From Anomaloglossus baeobatrachus (Eukaryota; Chordata; Amphibia; Anura; Aromobatidae), in NCBI RefSeq assembly GCF_048569485.1, contig NC_134357.1:111212744-111276743 (forward strand): DNA of 64,000 nucleotides, written 5' to 3'. The position numbers were made by a program, and so were the translations under genes. A model generated the notes under the pieces. That model worked only from the letters and a program-made list of their open reading frames with translations, was not told the DNA's origin and made no database searches. This document shows positions 42,477 through 54,294 of this stretch, in pieces. The number at the start of each line of letters is the position of its first letter. Within the stretch, counting starts at the first letter, position 1.

Positions 42477-42885
42477 TAAAGGGAATGTCCATTACTTGGA
42501 CAACCCCTACTCATTCCCTAGCCCCCCCCTCCTAAAAATAAGCCTATACTCTCCTCTGGTGCGGTTGCCATTCCAGTGAAATGGAATGGCGATGTCTGAA
42601 GCCTCATTCCCGGGGTCCATGTGATATTATGATACGTGAGCCCTGCGACCAATCAGTGCCCGGTGACTGTCTCCCCACCTTTTGGACTTTTGAGTAGGAT
42701 GTGAGCTCAGCGCGTACGTCCTGCTCAGTTGTCCAGAGTCAGGGTGAAAGAAGCCGACTCTGGTCGCAGCATGTGAACAAAGCCTATATATATAGATATA
42801 GCTAGATATATATCTATCTATCTCGGCTTTGTTCACATGCAGCGGTCATACTATGGCTTTTAAGGGGATGTCCACATTTTAGACA
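42477..42885. mobile_element. T2-like MITE fragments around an AT palindrome
   Basis: TTTAAAGGGAATGTCCATTA at 42477 and AAGGGGATGTCCACATTTTA at 42862 are similar termini in direct order, each followed by GACAACCCCTACTCATT. Internal sequence (GTGAGCCCTGCGACCAATCA) resembles the MITE at 58944. Between them lies a hairpin: GCATGTGAACAAAGCC (42769) and GGCTTTGTTCACATGC (42825) around a TATATAGATATAG loop. Confidence 0.55.
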
Positions 42886-43447
42886 ACCCCTACTCATTTT
42901 TTAATTGAATCAGTCATTAACAATATGTAGTACTAATACTGTTATGGCACAAAGTCAAGGAAAGTGAATACATAGGAAGTTATTACTACTTTATATGTGT
43001 GCTCTGCAGAGGAGTGCTGCTCTAGTATGGCTCTCCCGTCATACGTGGGCCGTGCGGAGCCGAGATTTCCCGCACTGTTCCTCTACGGCACCTGTGAATG
43101 GTAAATGTGAAGGCCAGCGTTCCTGGCTACCTTTATCCTGACATCCGTTGTAGGCAGTCCAGATGTCATTACCCCTGAGAGATTCTGTACATTTTCTCAA
43201 TAACACTAAGCTGAGCTGGTTTCATGGCTTTGTACTTGCTGACGTTTGTGCAGATATATTGCTATGTGTAGAACGGGGGTCTCAGTGCTACTTTTTATGT
43301 GATCTGAAGGTGCTATATTTTGATGGTTTTATGATGTGCAATACTGAATGTCCAGGCGTTTCTTCTGGCATCTTTTTAGCCCAATCCATTTTGCTTGAGA
43401 TTGTGCACTTGTCTTCGATCTTGGTTGCTTTGCAGCCTTCTTGGGAA

Positions 43448-43469
43448 GGGGGGGGGGGGGGGGGGGGGG
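43448..43469. repeat. 22-bp uninterrupted G tract
   Basis: A homopolymer of 22 G with flanking G-rich sequence (TTGGGAA and AAGGGG). It is prone to length error and to four-stranded structure. Confidence 0.95.
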
Positions 43470-45579
43470 AAGGGGTGCAATCATAGAGTGAACATTTTTC
43501 TTTGGAGATTTGGGGGAAGTTTAAATGTCTGCACAGTATTTTATCATTGTTGTCATTTTGGTGATCAGTGCTGTCATAATCGAGGTAAGTTTGTTCACAT
43601 TTATTTATTTCTTTTGATGTATGCGGCAATATATTTCCATTAAGATCCCAGTTTCCTGATGGAGGCAAAACTAGTGTCATTTTGGCTTTTGTCAGACTGG
43701 TATGCATCAGCAATTCTTTTTTTCTTGTATAGGAAGGTAATGTGCTGCAATTCTATATTCCATGGATCAGCACAAAGTGTATCCCTTACAGAATAGGTGA
43801 CGCTCGCTACTTGGACATTCAGCCCATATAAAGCCCTTCTGTTCGGCACATACGTTGAGTTTTACCTCCATATATATGCGGAATATAAAGGATATCATTT
43901 ATTGAAGTGGAGCTCCAGCAGCAGTGAGTGTGTATAGACACCCTCTTGCCCAGAGTGACGGAAGAGGACAATGAGTGGCGTGGAAAATTTGTCAATGACC
44001 TCTCCAAATTATCTGCTGTTGTCTGTGTATACAACAGTCCAGAGAAATTCTTGACTACAGCTGGACGTATACGTGTTTAGCCAGTGTTCTTCTCTTTTGA
44101 CCACCGTGAACAAAAATCCTTAGTTTGGCCACACAGCCATATTTGTTTTATTGGCGATAGGGAAATGTGCCGATAGACACACCTTCATGATACTTTTACC
44201 CAATGATCAGGCACATTGAAATCGAACATGTCTGATCTTTCTCCAAGCTTATACTGTATGAGGGAAAGTATGCAACCCCCATACTTTAGATTGTCAGCCA
44301 GTTTTACCATAATAGGGGAGTTCAGCGCTACTATTATCAGAAGTGCTTGACCAGCTGAAGTAAGCATAGATCACTGCCTTAAAACAGCAAGGTGACCATA
44401 CACGGGGAAAACACCTTTTATTAACTTTTACAGTTGTAAATAGTTAGGAAAGTGCAAATACTTTGCTTTACTGTTTTTATATCACTTTTATGTTTTATGC
44501 TGATAAAACATCAACAGATAAAGTAGTACACAATGAGTAAAGCAAACAATGTACACCACTTTTTACCTTGGTTGATATTGTGGCACATGGTGAAAAGTCA
44601 TTAAGGGCGGCTCCTCACTAAAGATCGGAGTAGTCTTGTGCTGTTTTGTACCATTTTTAATGTTAAAGGGAAATCTACCTAAATTTTATCTACATAAATA
44701 GGTCGAGAGACGACTTGGTGGGGACGGATCACGGAACCCACTAATTTTCCAACCCACTAATGTTCCATAAAACTTGATGGACCCTCTCAGATTTCTTCTC
44801 ACTACAAATAATGGAATTCAAGACTGAGACTCGTACGTATGTCATAATACTGCCCGGGACACTGGTCCAGTCCTATGGAAGCCACAACTGGCTCGTGAAA
44901 GGCTACTGACCAAAAATGTGTGAAGAATTAGTTGGAACAGATTGGCTTTGGTCCCATAGACTTGGGTTGTAAAAAGGCAAAAGTCTAGGACCAACTTTTT
45001 GAAGTTCTCAACTAGATTTATGACATGAACATTTCTTGGTAATCTATTACAATTCCCAATATATTAACATTTTTTTATTGTATTGGTAACTTACAATGAC
45101 GTATTTCATGTAGAAGTCACTACTTTTGATTGTAGTTCTCCCCAAACCCTCTGGGTCTTCTGAGACAATTACCGTTCAATGGTATTGTGTGTATGTTGCT
45201 TATTTGTGATTTAGTACTTTCTCCTTCTCCGCAGAGACTCCTTTTCTGCATATGTGGGACATAAAAATAAATAAAATTCCAATGTAAATTGTTCAATGTA
45301 TTACCAGGCCTGGGCAGCAATGAGGCGGTGGAGGACCTCCACTAGACTGGCTCACATGCCCCCTGTCTTGTGTTGCTGCTCTATGAGTCTTCTGAAGCCC
45401 TCACGTGTAAACTCGAATGTTACATATAATTTATGTATTTCTGTTATTCAAAGTATTTCTAATTTTTTGTGGCTATTGTACAGTTTTCTTACTTTTCAAG
45501 TATAAACCTGTATATAGAACATGTACATAGAAGGGACTTAGCCTTCATTTGAGACCACTAGATGAACAATTCCTATGTA
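43470..45579. other. Unique sequence, possible distal TBC1D12 3' UTR
   Basis: Largely repeat-free AT-rich sequence that ends in a good poly(A) signal. No convincing protein frame on either strand. Confidence 0.35.
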
Positions 45580-45585
45580 AATAAA
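45580..45585 (+). promoter_or_regulatory. Candidate distal poly(A) signal
   Basis: AATAAA in the context TATGTAAATAAAACTTGG, followed 30 to 40 bp later by a GT-rich element (TCTGTGTTTTGTCTTT). This is a textbook arrangement for a + strand transcript end, with TBC1D12 the only + strand gene upstream. Confidence 0.5.
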
Positions 45586-45729
45586 ACTTGGAAGCTAAAG
45601 ATTTTATTCTGTGTTTTGTCTTTATTGACCACAAGTAGACTAATTCTCCAGTAGGTTCACTCATCTCTGTGGCTTTCACTTTTGTATGACACCCCCTCCC
45701 CTCTTCCCACCCCCAAAAAGAAAGAAACA

Positions 45730-46318
45730 GAAACACACGTCCGTGAAAAACACTGACGTTCTTCACTGACGTGTAAAACACGTACATGTCCCTCCGTGTT
45801 CCGTGATTCACGGCACACATGGGTTGTCCATGTGAGATCCGTGATTGCAAATGGACATTACTCACTTGCCTTCGCTCCTGCTGTCCATGGTGCTGAACTC
45901 CTCGGCTCTGCACCGTCTGCCCACCGCTTTCTGCAGCTACTTCCGGGTCGACTGTGCCTGCTTTCATGAATATTCATGAGTCGGGCAGGAGCTGCAGAGA
46001 GCGGAGGCTGCACAGTGCGTCGCTGGAAAGGCGAGTTGAAAATGTTTGTTATTTTATATGTCTGTGTTTTTCTGGTACGTGTTTCATGGATCAGACACGG
46101 ATCACACCATAGTGTGGTCCGTGGGTCATCAGTGATGCCAGAAAAAAACAGACTTGTCTCCGTGCAGAATCACGGACACGCGTGTACGCTGCACGGAGAC
46201 ACGCTCAGTGATGTGTGAGCAGACCCATTGATTAGAATGGGTCTGCGTATGTCAGTGATTCTGGTACGTATAAAAAAAATCACATACGTACCAGAATCAC
46301 TGACATGTGAAGGGGGCC
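45730..46318. mobile_element. Harbinger-like MITE with ATGAATATTCAT centre
   Basis: The right end is CATGTGAAGGGGGCC then TAA (46319-46321). Inverted sub-terminal blocks include CACTGACGTGTAAAACACG at the left. The centre has CATGAATATTCATGAG. It is the same family as 52583-53194 and 53684-54294; the left terminus is eroded. Confidence 0.65.
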
Positions 46319-46331
46319 TAAAAGGAACTTG

Positions 46332-46514
46332 GATAAATAGGAGGAAGTCCGGTTTAAGAGATTTGATGATCTTTTTGCCTGATGTCCTGATGAAGGGAGC
46401 TGAGTACTCCTGAAACACGTAGACCTGTGCATGAAAATAAAAGGCATTAATCGTACATTTGCGGAGTGGTGAATAGCGCAGCGTTTAAACCAGACTTCTT
46501 CCTCCTATTTATCC
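46332..46514. repeat. Inverted repeat with 'GAAACACGTAG' loop
   Basis: GGATAAATAGGAGGAAGTC (46332) pairs with GACTTCTTCCTCCTATTTAT (46495). The loop contains CCTGATGAAGGGAGCTGAG..CCTGAAACACGTAG then AATAAAA, a recurring amphibian repeat type also seen at 63118-63500. Confidence 0.65.
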
Positions 46515-46769
46515 ATTTACTCTACCCGGGGCTGCAGCTTTCCACCAGGAGTCTACATGCGATTAAAGGGGTTGTAACTGGCACAACTCCTATAGGTGAG
46601 TGGTTTCACCCTCAATTTACTCACATTATCGTTGGTAAGACCTTATTGCGCTTTTTTCCCCCACAGTTGATATCATTACTAAAAGGAACTTGTCAGAGCT
46701 ATCCTACTTCCCACAAACCATTAATGCGATTGTATACCTTTTAAAGGATAAGCCAGTCAATCCCTTAAG

Positions 46770-47162
46770 TGGTAAGATATTTGTAACAATAAATATAGGA
46801 ATGTAGACATGCATTACTGCTATGAAACACATGTAAAAGAAAAAAAAAAAGATGATTGACAAACAAAAATGGCCAATTTTGTGTGAGCCCAACAGCCAAC
46901 GCCAAGGCAACATCTTAATTTTGGGTCCCTGCTTACTCTGTTTCCTGTGTTTGGGTTAAAAAAAAACATCCATTTTATGGGCTGACAGGAACCTGCAAAT
47001 GAAGAATTAAAGTTGCCTAAGGCTGAAAAGCAGGAGTGCTCAATCAGAAGGTATAACCCTGTAATCCGAGAAAGACTGATGGCACTTCCTAACATTCTAA
47101 TGTGAACAGGTGCATATGAGCATAAAACATTAGTATCAAAAAGGAGACAATTGCACTCTAGT
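46770..47162. mobile_element. Partial copy of the palindromic MITE at 47163
   Basis: Shares GAATGTAGACATGCATTACT, AAAATGGCCAATTTTGTGTG and TGACAGGAACCTGCAAATGA with the neighbouring full copy; the right part is diverged. Confidence 0.55.
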
Positions 47163-47592
47163 GTTAAGATGTATAACAATGAATATAGGAATATATACAT
47201 GCAATACTGCTATGGAAAATATGGAAGAAAATGAGATACTTGGCACACAAAAATAGCCAGTTTTCTGTGAGCCCAACAGCCAACACGACCTCTTATTGTT
47301 GGGTCCTTGCCTACTCTAATGCCTCTTATTATGGGTTATGGGCAGACAGGAACCTGCAAATGAATTATTTTAATTCATTTACAGGTTACTGTCCGCCCAT
47401 AAATTGGAGATTTTTTTTTAACCCAAAGAGAGGCATTAGAGCAGGCAGAGACCCAACAATAAGAGGTCGCCTTGGTGTTGGCTGTTGGGCTTACATAAAA
47501 CTGGCCATTTTTGTGTGCTAAGTATGTTAATTTTTTGTTTTCCATAGCAGTAATGCATGTCTACATTCCCATATTCATTGTTCCACATATCT
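47163..47592. mobile_element. Palindromic MITE ('GGCATTAGAGYAGG' family), full copy
   Basis: Long inverted arms: AATGAATATAGGAATATATA (47178) against TCTACATTCCCATATTCATT (47560), and AGGAACCTGCAAATGAATTA against TAATTCATTTACAGGTTACT at the centre. Same family as 20686-21060. The short frames inside it are artefacts of the palindrome. Confidence 0.75.
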
Positions 47593-48654
47593 GAGCACTA
47601 CAGGGTGCAACGGTCTCTTTTTTTTCTTACTATGTTTCATGTTCTTTATGCACCTGTTCACATTAGAAAGTGCCATTTAGTCTTTCTTAGGTCGATCCTT
47701 TTATGACCCGAAGTGCTGCTCCAGAAGTTAAAAATCTTATTTGAAAGTTGTCTGGAAGTGCATTTCGGCGTGACGATGCACTTACAGCTTTTCAGCTTTG
47801 TGCTGTATTTCCTACTTGGCTGTTACCTTCCAAGAACATTCCTGACTGTTATCCCCTTATAAACAGCAGGGCAGTCATTAAAGGGATCGCTTGGTTTTGA
47901 CCATGCCAATTCCGTTTTTAAATTGCAGGAGTTTCTGTTCTCACCGAGGGTCTGTGACATCACGTTATACAGGACCCACATAGTGCGTGGACTCTGGACT
48001 TCAGGTTCATATTGGGATAACATGCTGTATGGGTTAACCTCACTGAACTCCACAATCCTGGTTTCCCATAGAGGTTTCTGGGACATTTTCTAGAATTAGT
48101 TCTTGAAGAAAAATTCCCTGTGCTGCTACTTAGCTTTAAAGTAGATAACATTATAACCATTAGGAATCCTCTTCTATTACTAATCCCATTTACTATTCGC
48201 TCTATCAGCCATTACCCGCTTACTAATTAAAATCAGCCACAGGAAGCTGGTAATGATCTTTTCTCAATGTACAAAGCAAATTATGTGCTACAAAAGCAAA
48301 TTTCATTGTGACTGCACCCACATTGTGTATCCATGAGCCTTACCCTATAACTCCCTGAGGGCTGCATGTATTCAGGCATTAAAGGCAAGATGTCAGCAGT
48401 GCTTACATTATTAAAGGTAGGGTGTCACGTTTTTTTATTTTTGTATTTATGGTGATTATGAAATCAAGTATTTTTAATACAAAATTAAATTTGCTGTTTA
48501 TTTAGTTTTTATTTAATTTTAGTTTTACTGAAGCACTGGGGGCTGCCATGCTGGATTTGCTGTGTGTTACGACAGTTACACAACCTCACACTGTACCCCC
48601 ATGGCCTGTCACCCGTCTGCCTATGTGAATAGTGTACACCCTTCCGGCGTTCAT
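47593..48654. other. Intergenic sequence, nothing recognised
   Basis: AT-rich, with no gene or clear repeat. Confidence 0.35.
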
Positions 48655-49320
48655 GCAGAGCATTGTGTGTGTGTGTGTGCGTGCGTGGCAGAGCATTGTG
48701 CATGTGTGCGTGTCGCAGAGCATTTTGTGTGTGCGTGCATGGCAGAGCATTGTGTATGCGTGCGTGTGGCAGAGCATTGTGAGTGAGCGTGCGGCAGAGC
48801 ATTGCGGGTGTGCGGCAGAGCATTGCGGGTGGTCTTGCATGCAGAACATTGCACAGTCATGCTGCTCGGTCACACACAGTATATACACAGTATGTACACA
48901 GTGTTCACACAGTATATAGTATGTACACACGCTGGCTCTGCCTCCCTCATGCTGCTCGGTCACACACACAGTATATACAAACTGTACACACGGTATATAG
49001 TATATACGCACAGTACATGGTATATAGTATATACACACGCTGGCTCCGCCTCCCTCATGCTGCTTGGTCTCTCACACACAGTATATACACAGTGTTCATT
49101 CAGTATATAGTATATACACACAGTATATGGTGTGTGTGTATATATGTATATAATATAATCATATACACATGCTGGCTCCGCTACCCTCATGCTGGGTTCT
49201 CGGTCACACACAGTATATACACAGTGTACACAAACACACTGCGTCCGTGTGGCAGAACATTGCGGGTAGGTGTGCATGCGGCAGAGCATTGCTGGATCGG
49301 GGTGTGCAGAGCATTATGTG
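48655..49320. repeat. Compound TG/CA-rich minisatellite
   Basis: It starts with units based on GCAGAGCATTGTGTGTGYGTGYGTG (48657-48845). Four ~90-130-bp units based on CATGCTGCTCGGTCACACAC..AGTATATACACAG..GCTGGCTCYGCCTCCCT follow, at about 48859, 48949, 49056 and 49187. The GCAGAGCATT units return at 49250-49315. Several frames of up to 237 codons cross it, but all follow the repeat period. Confidence 0.9.
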
Positions 49321-49926
49321 GGGAGCACAATGTAGCTGTCCTTGGTGACACTTTAGACATTTGTGGTCACCAACAAAATGGCTCCGCACTGTGTCCTTAC
49401 ACTTCTCTTTTATCAGTTGGAAACACTCAGATTAGGAGGGGGGAGGTGACATCACACACAGGAGAGCAGACTCCGCCCACTTTACTGCAGCTGTAATCCA
49501 GGCTAATTCTACAACGGGATTTCTGTAGGATTTCAGCAGCTGCTCCCCCTAGTGTTTAAAAGTGGAAAATATCAAACTTTTTAATTTTTTTTTATATTTT
49601 GCTCAATTAAAAACAAATAATATTTAAACAAAATATTAATACTTTACATTTTTTCAGATATTGATTTTTTTTTTTTTTTTTTGGCCACGACACCTTCCCC
49701 TTAAGCAAAGGAGGAGATAGTGCTTGCTTATTCCTTTCTAGATATGTTCCTGTGGATATCAGCAGTTTACTAGTAAGGAGAAAGTGAAGTCTTATCACTG
49801 CGCATGCTCACTGCTGACTTCATATGGTATCTGTTCTTATCTGTGGTGTGACTGGAGCCATTGGTAATACACAAGCATACACAGTCTGAGACTTACACTA
49901 ATTGTCACAGTTTGCTGCTTCAGTTT
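49321..49926. other. Intergenic sequence, nothing recognised
   Basis: Contains a T-run (49665-49682). No gene seen. Confidence 0.35.
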
Positions 49927-49929
49927 TTA

Positions 49930-50244
49930 GGCTATGTGCGCACGTTGCGTAAAAACATGCAGTTACGCTGCGCTTTGGAGACTGTGCAGGGGCCGTGCGC
50001 ACGTGGCGTTTAAGAGCGCAGCGCTTCGGCTACTGCCGAAGCGCTGCGCAAAAAGAAGTGACATGTCACTTCTTTCCTGCGCTTTGCCGGCAGCTCCTGC
50101 TCTGTCTATGGCAGGAGTTGCAGGCAGAGCGCATGGAATCGGCGCTCACTACGGACATTTCTGCAGCGATCTAAAGCGCACATGTGCTCTTCAGATCGCT
50201 GCAGAAATTTCTGCAGGGCTTGTACGCAACGTGCGCACATAGCC
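49930..50244. mobile_element. Harbinger-like MITE, well preserved
   Basis: GGCTATGTGCGCACGTTGCG (49930) and its exact inverse ending GTGCGCACATAGCC (50244) are flanked by TTA on both sides. The interior is palindromic, with TTTCTGCAGCGATCT and its inverse. Confidence 0.82.
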
Positions 50245-50327
50245 TTATAGTGTCAAATTGCATTAACTCTAGCTTATGAAGAGTGATCAGATGAATTGCA
50301 AAACATAGCAGTCCCTCACTAGGAAAA

Positions 50328-51130
50328 TTAACACCTTAACGACCCATGATGTGCTGTGTTATGACATGCGTCGCCTCCCTGCCTTTGAGGTGGGCTCATG
50401 CAGTGCTCGCATCTGTCCCTGCAGATGAAGGCTGAATCATTTAGCCTTCATCTGCCTCTAGCAGCCACAGGTAGGGCGGCACTTGGCCCTCGTCTGTTTA
50501 CATTTTAAATGCCGCTGTCAATCTCTGACATCGCTATTTAACACGCGCTGGCAAGGGGACCCCTCATCGAGGTGACATGATCATGGGACGCTGATGTGTT
50601 GTCATGACGACCATGGGTCAGCTGATGACCCCTGTGTCTGTCATCCTGGTACCATGAAAGCCAGCCTTCGTGGCCGGCACTCATAGAAGACTGGTAAGAG
50701 TGGCAGTGAGCGAAGTTTGGTAGCCTGATAGTGTAATAGTAATGCCAGGCTACTGAGCTATTCTCACCACTAGAAGTTGGTACCGCAGCTCTACTCTCAC
50801 TGCTCAGAGTAGGACTATAGAGGTGACTTCTTCCAGCAGTGAGAACAGCTTACAAGCCTGACCATAGTAGTACAATGTCAGGCTGCTCCTGCCTTGGACC
50901 TCTATAGCCCTGGACCTCCTGTCACTGCTGAACATTGTGTGAACAGTGATGGGAAAATTGTAGCTCTCACTGCATTAAAAAAAAAAGCTGCTGGCTCCAC
51001 TCACATTTGTGAACAAGAAAGCATAGGAATATGCCCAGCTCACAGCGGAGACCACCACAGTGCAGGTCATGCAGCCGGACACTGACACTGACCGCAGTCT
51101 CCTGTTGCCCGGAGCTGCCATATTTGCAAT
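50328..51130. mobile_element. Left part of a TTAA-type element (degenerate)
   Basis: TTAACACCTTAACGACCCAT resembles the CCCCTTAACGACC-type ends of large TTAA elements such as the one at 8119. Internal GGCTGCTGACTAT-like pairs (AGTAGCCTGAC) suggest a stem. The right terminus is not found. Confidence 0.4.
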
Positions 51131-51150
51131 AGGTAAGTGTTGGTGTTGGA

Positions 51151-51972
51151 TTATAAGATTATAAGGCGCACCCCAAATTTAGAGATAAAAAAAGGTTTAA
51201 AAAAAAAAAATGGGGTCCATCTTATACTCCAGTAGTGTCTTACTGTAGGGGGGGTGGCAGTGGTGGAGGAGCGGGGTCACAGGAAGCAGGGAGGGTGCTA
51301 GAGAAGGGCGATGCTGGCTGCGGTGTGGCCGGCTGTGCTGGCTGCAGACGCAGTGCTGGCTGTGTGGAGCAGGGCGGTGCGATGGGTGTCCCAATTGCTG
51401 TCGGCGATACGGGTTTCAAAAAAAATGACAACCGGAATCAGTGGCTGCGCAGATTGAGCTCTCAGCTCAATGACAATCCGAGGTCTCAACTGGGCACAGG
51501 CCATTTTCCGGAGGTGGTGTGTGCGCAGATGAGCTCCATAGGCACACGTGACGACTCCGGGTGGCATTATTTGAAGATTGCACCGCCAATAGAGCACCGC
51601 ACCCGCAGCACCGCCCTGTTCCACACAGCTCCCGCCGCAGCTAGCACTGCCCTGCACCGCCGAAAGAGCATCTCATCCGCTGCAGCCAGCACAGCCACAC
51701 AACGCCCTGCACCACACAGCCCCCACCGCAGCCAGCACAGTCTCCCACCGCTGACAGAGTATCTCACCCGCTGCAGCCAGCACAGCCCCGCACCACCAAC
51801 AGAGCATCTCACCAGCTGCATTTCCCTGCTCCACACAGCCCCCACTGAAGTCAGCACAGTGCCCATTCTCTACCTCCTGGCATGTTACATTCAGATTTTA
51901 AGATGCACCCCTCATTTTCCTCCTAAATTTTTGGGAGGAAAACTGCGTCTTATAATCCGAAAACTACGGTAT
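51151..51972. mobile_element. Tc1/mariner-group element (TTATAAGRCGCA ends)
   Basis: The left GATTATAAGGCGCACC and right GCGTCTTATAATCCGAAAAC, then CTACGGTA, are inverted. The 'cggattataagacgcac' terminus is widespread in vertebrates and is usually assigned to the Tc1/mariner group. The interior is full of CAGCCAGCACAG / CACCGC-type short repeats. The 252-codon frame is compositional. Confidence 0.6.
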
Positions 51973-52579
51973 ATAAATCTGGTATCATTGTAATCGTACT
52001 GATTTGAGGAATAAAGCCACCGAATCACTCATACTGCAGTGAACGGCATAATAAATAAAGCCAAATTTTCAACTGCTGTAGATTTGTTTACATGACATCA
52101 TTATTTACATTAGATCACAGGCTCGGCTCACATTTATCTTGCTCTCTATGTTGAGCACTTACATCAGGATTTACGTGTAAATCTCTAAAAATATGATTCA
52201 GACAAAATTCCCTACATAAAATTCACAATAGACTACTTCTCAACACTATTGTTGACTGCACTTTTGTGCATGTCTAAATAGACACACAAAAAGACAGACA
52301 CTGCCACTCCTAAAAACCTACTTGTAAGGGCGGCGAGTACCCCCCTCCATAAAAAGGTGGAGGCTGGAGTGCACAACCAGTCAAAGGGCATTACTCCATA
52401 TTGGATACAACAAAAAGAAAAACTGGCAGCACTTCTAATAGTGTGAACAGGTGCGTATCTGTTCATAATGGATAATGCCATTTGACTAGCTGTGCATTCC
52501 AGCCTCCACCTTGCCCATTAGCCCCGGGTGTGTTTAACTTTTAATGGAGGTCGGGAGAGGGTGGGGCACTCGCCGCCCT
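51973..52579. other. Repeat-derived sequence, no gene
   Basis: 52230-52579 and 53199-53330 are the two halves of an older repeat split by the MITE at 52583. Confidence 0.4.
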
Positions 52580-52582
52580 TTA

Positions 52583-53194
52583 GGCCCCCTTCACACGTCT
52601 GTGATTCTGCTACGTTTGTGCTTTTTTTTTTTTTTTTTTATACGTACCAGAATCACTGACATACGCAGACCCATTATAATCAATGGGTCTGCTCACACAT
52701 CAGTGATTTTTCACTGAACGTGTCTCTGTGCAGCATACACGCGTGGCCGTGATTCTGCACGGAGACAAGTCCGTTTTTTTCTGGCACCACTGATGACCCA
52801 CGGACCATACTATGGTGTGATCCGTGAAACACGTACCAGAAAAACACTGACATATTAAATAATAAACATTATCAACTCATCTTTCCAGCGACGCGCTGTG
52901 CAGCCTCCGCTCTCTGCAGCTCTGCCCGGCTCATGAATATTCATGAAAGGAACAGCCGACCCGGAAGTAACTGCAGAGAGCGGTGGGCGGACGCTGCAGA
53001 GCCGAGGAGTTCAGCACCATGGACAGCAGGAGCAAAGGCAGGTGAGTAATGTCCATTTGCGATCACGGATCACAGATCACGTATTGCACATGGACAACCC
53101 ACGTGTGCCGTGAATCACGGCACACGGAGGGACGTGCGTGTTTTACACGTCCGTGAAGAACGTCAGTGTTTTTTACTGACGTGTGAAACGGGCC
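52583..53194. mobile_element. Harbinger-like MITE with ATGAATATTCAT centre, full copy
   Basis: The ends GGCCCCCTTCACACGTCTGT and TGACGTGTGAAACGGGCC are flanked by TTA at 52580-52582 and 53195-53197. The centre is CTCATGAATATTCATGAAAG. It carries the same GTGTGAAACGGG and CACGTACCAG blocks as 45730-46318 and 53684-54294. Confidence 0.82.
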
Positions 53195-53476
53195 TTACAT
53201 GTAGGTTTTTAGGAGCCCAGACAGAGGCAGTATAGAGGACACAGCATAATGAGATTGCCGTGACGTGGCTGCTGGACAGGTATTGAAATCTCCATTCTAA
53301 TATGTCAAACACCTCAAAAAAACTTTTCTAGATTGCTATTAGTATTTTAAATTTTGACATTATAGTGTGTAACTCCTTTTTTTTTTTTTCTTTCTTTATC
53401 TATCTATCTGGCTATATCCTTATATTTTGTTTGTGTCTGTATATGTGTTTGTGTGCATTGATTGATTGCTCTCAGT

Positions 53477-53683
53477 GAGAGAAACAAAATTATAATCTTG
53501 TAGTTCTGATACCTTTTTAATGGCTAACTAAAATAAAATAGATGATGTTACAAGGCAAGCTTTAGAGACATCTCAGGTCCCTTCAACAGGAGAAGTCTAG
53601 AAAGCTTGCTTTTTAACATCATTTATTGTTGGTTAGACATTAAAAGGTATCAGAACTACAAGATTATAAATTTGTTTCTCTTC
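53477..53683. mobile_element. Palindromic MITE (AGAAACAAAATTATAAT family)
   Basis: GAGAAACAAAATTATAATCT (53479) and its inverse AGATTATAAATTTGTTTCTC (53661) enclose arms with CTGATACCTTTTTAATGGCT. It abuts the next MITE. Confidence 0.75.
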
Positions 53684-54294
53684 GGCCTGTTTCACACATC
53701 AGTGATTCTGGTACGTATGTGCTAGTTTTTATACGTACCAGAATCACGGACCCATTATAATAAATGAGTGCGCACACATCAGTGATTTTTCACTGACCGT
53801 GTCTCCATGCAATGTACACGTGTGTCCATGATTGACGCATGGAGACATGTCCATTTTTATCTGCCATCACTGATGTCCCATGGACACTAAGGTGATCGTG
53901 AAACACGTACCAGGAAAACACGGACATTGAAAATAAAAAGCTTTTCAAACTCACCCGTCTCCAGCGATGCTGTGTTCAGCAGCTGCTCTCTGCTTCTTCC
54001 TGGCTGGCTCATTACTGGCATGCATATTCAGTTATGCAGCCATAGCTGACCCAGAAGTAGCTGCAGAGGCGAGAGAAAAAGCGACCGGATGCAGCAGAGT
54101 TGAGAGTTCAGCACCACGGACAGCAGGAACGGGGCAGGTGAGTTTTTCTCCATGTGTAATCGCGAACCACGGAGTACGGATCACGGATTGCACATGGACA
54201 ACCCACATGTGAACCACAGCACACGGACGTACATATGTGTTTTTAACATGTCAGTGAAAAACGTCTGTGTTTTTCACTGACATGTGAAAGAGGC
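53684..54294. mobile_element. Harbinger-like MITE, third copy of family
   Basis: GGCCTGTTTCACACATCAGT at the left and ACTGACATGTGAAAGAGGC at the right, with TTC on both sides (53681-53683 and 54295-54297). TTC is a variant of the usual TWA target. Confidence 0.75.

Noticed and set aside
43163-43486. 107-codon + strand frame ending in a Gly run
   Set aside because: The Gly run is the G tract, and the rest has no family resemblance.
48783-49496. 237-codon + strand frame with many Tyr, Thr and Val
   Set aside because: Repeat-derived from the TG/CA-rich minisatellite; no start context or family.
51235-51993. 252-codon + strand frame
   Set aside because: It lies wholly within the mariner-group element and reflects its CAGCCAGCAC-type interior.
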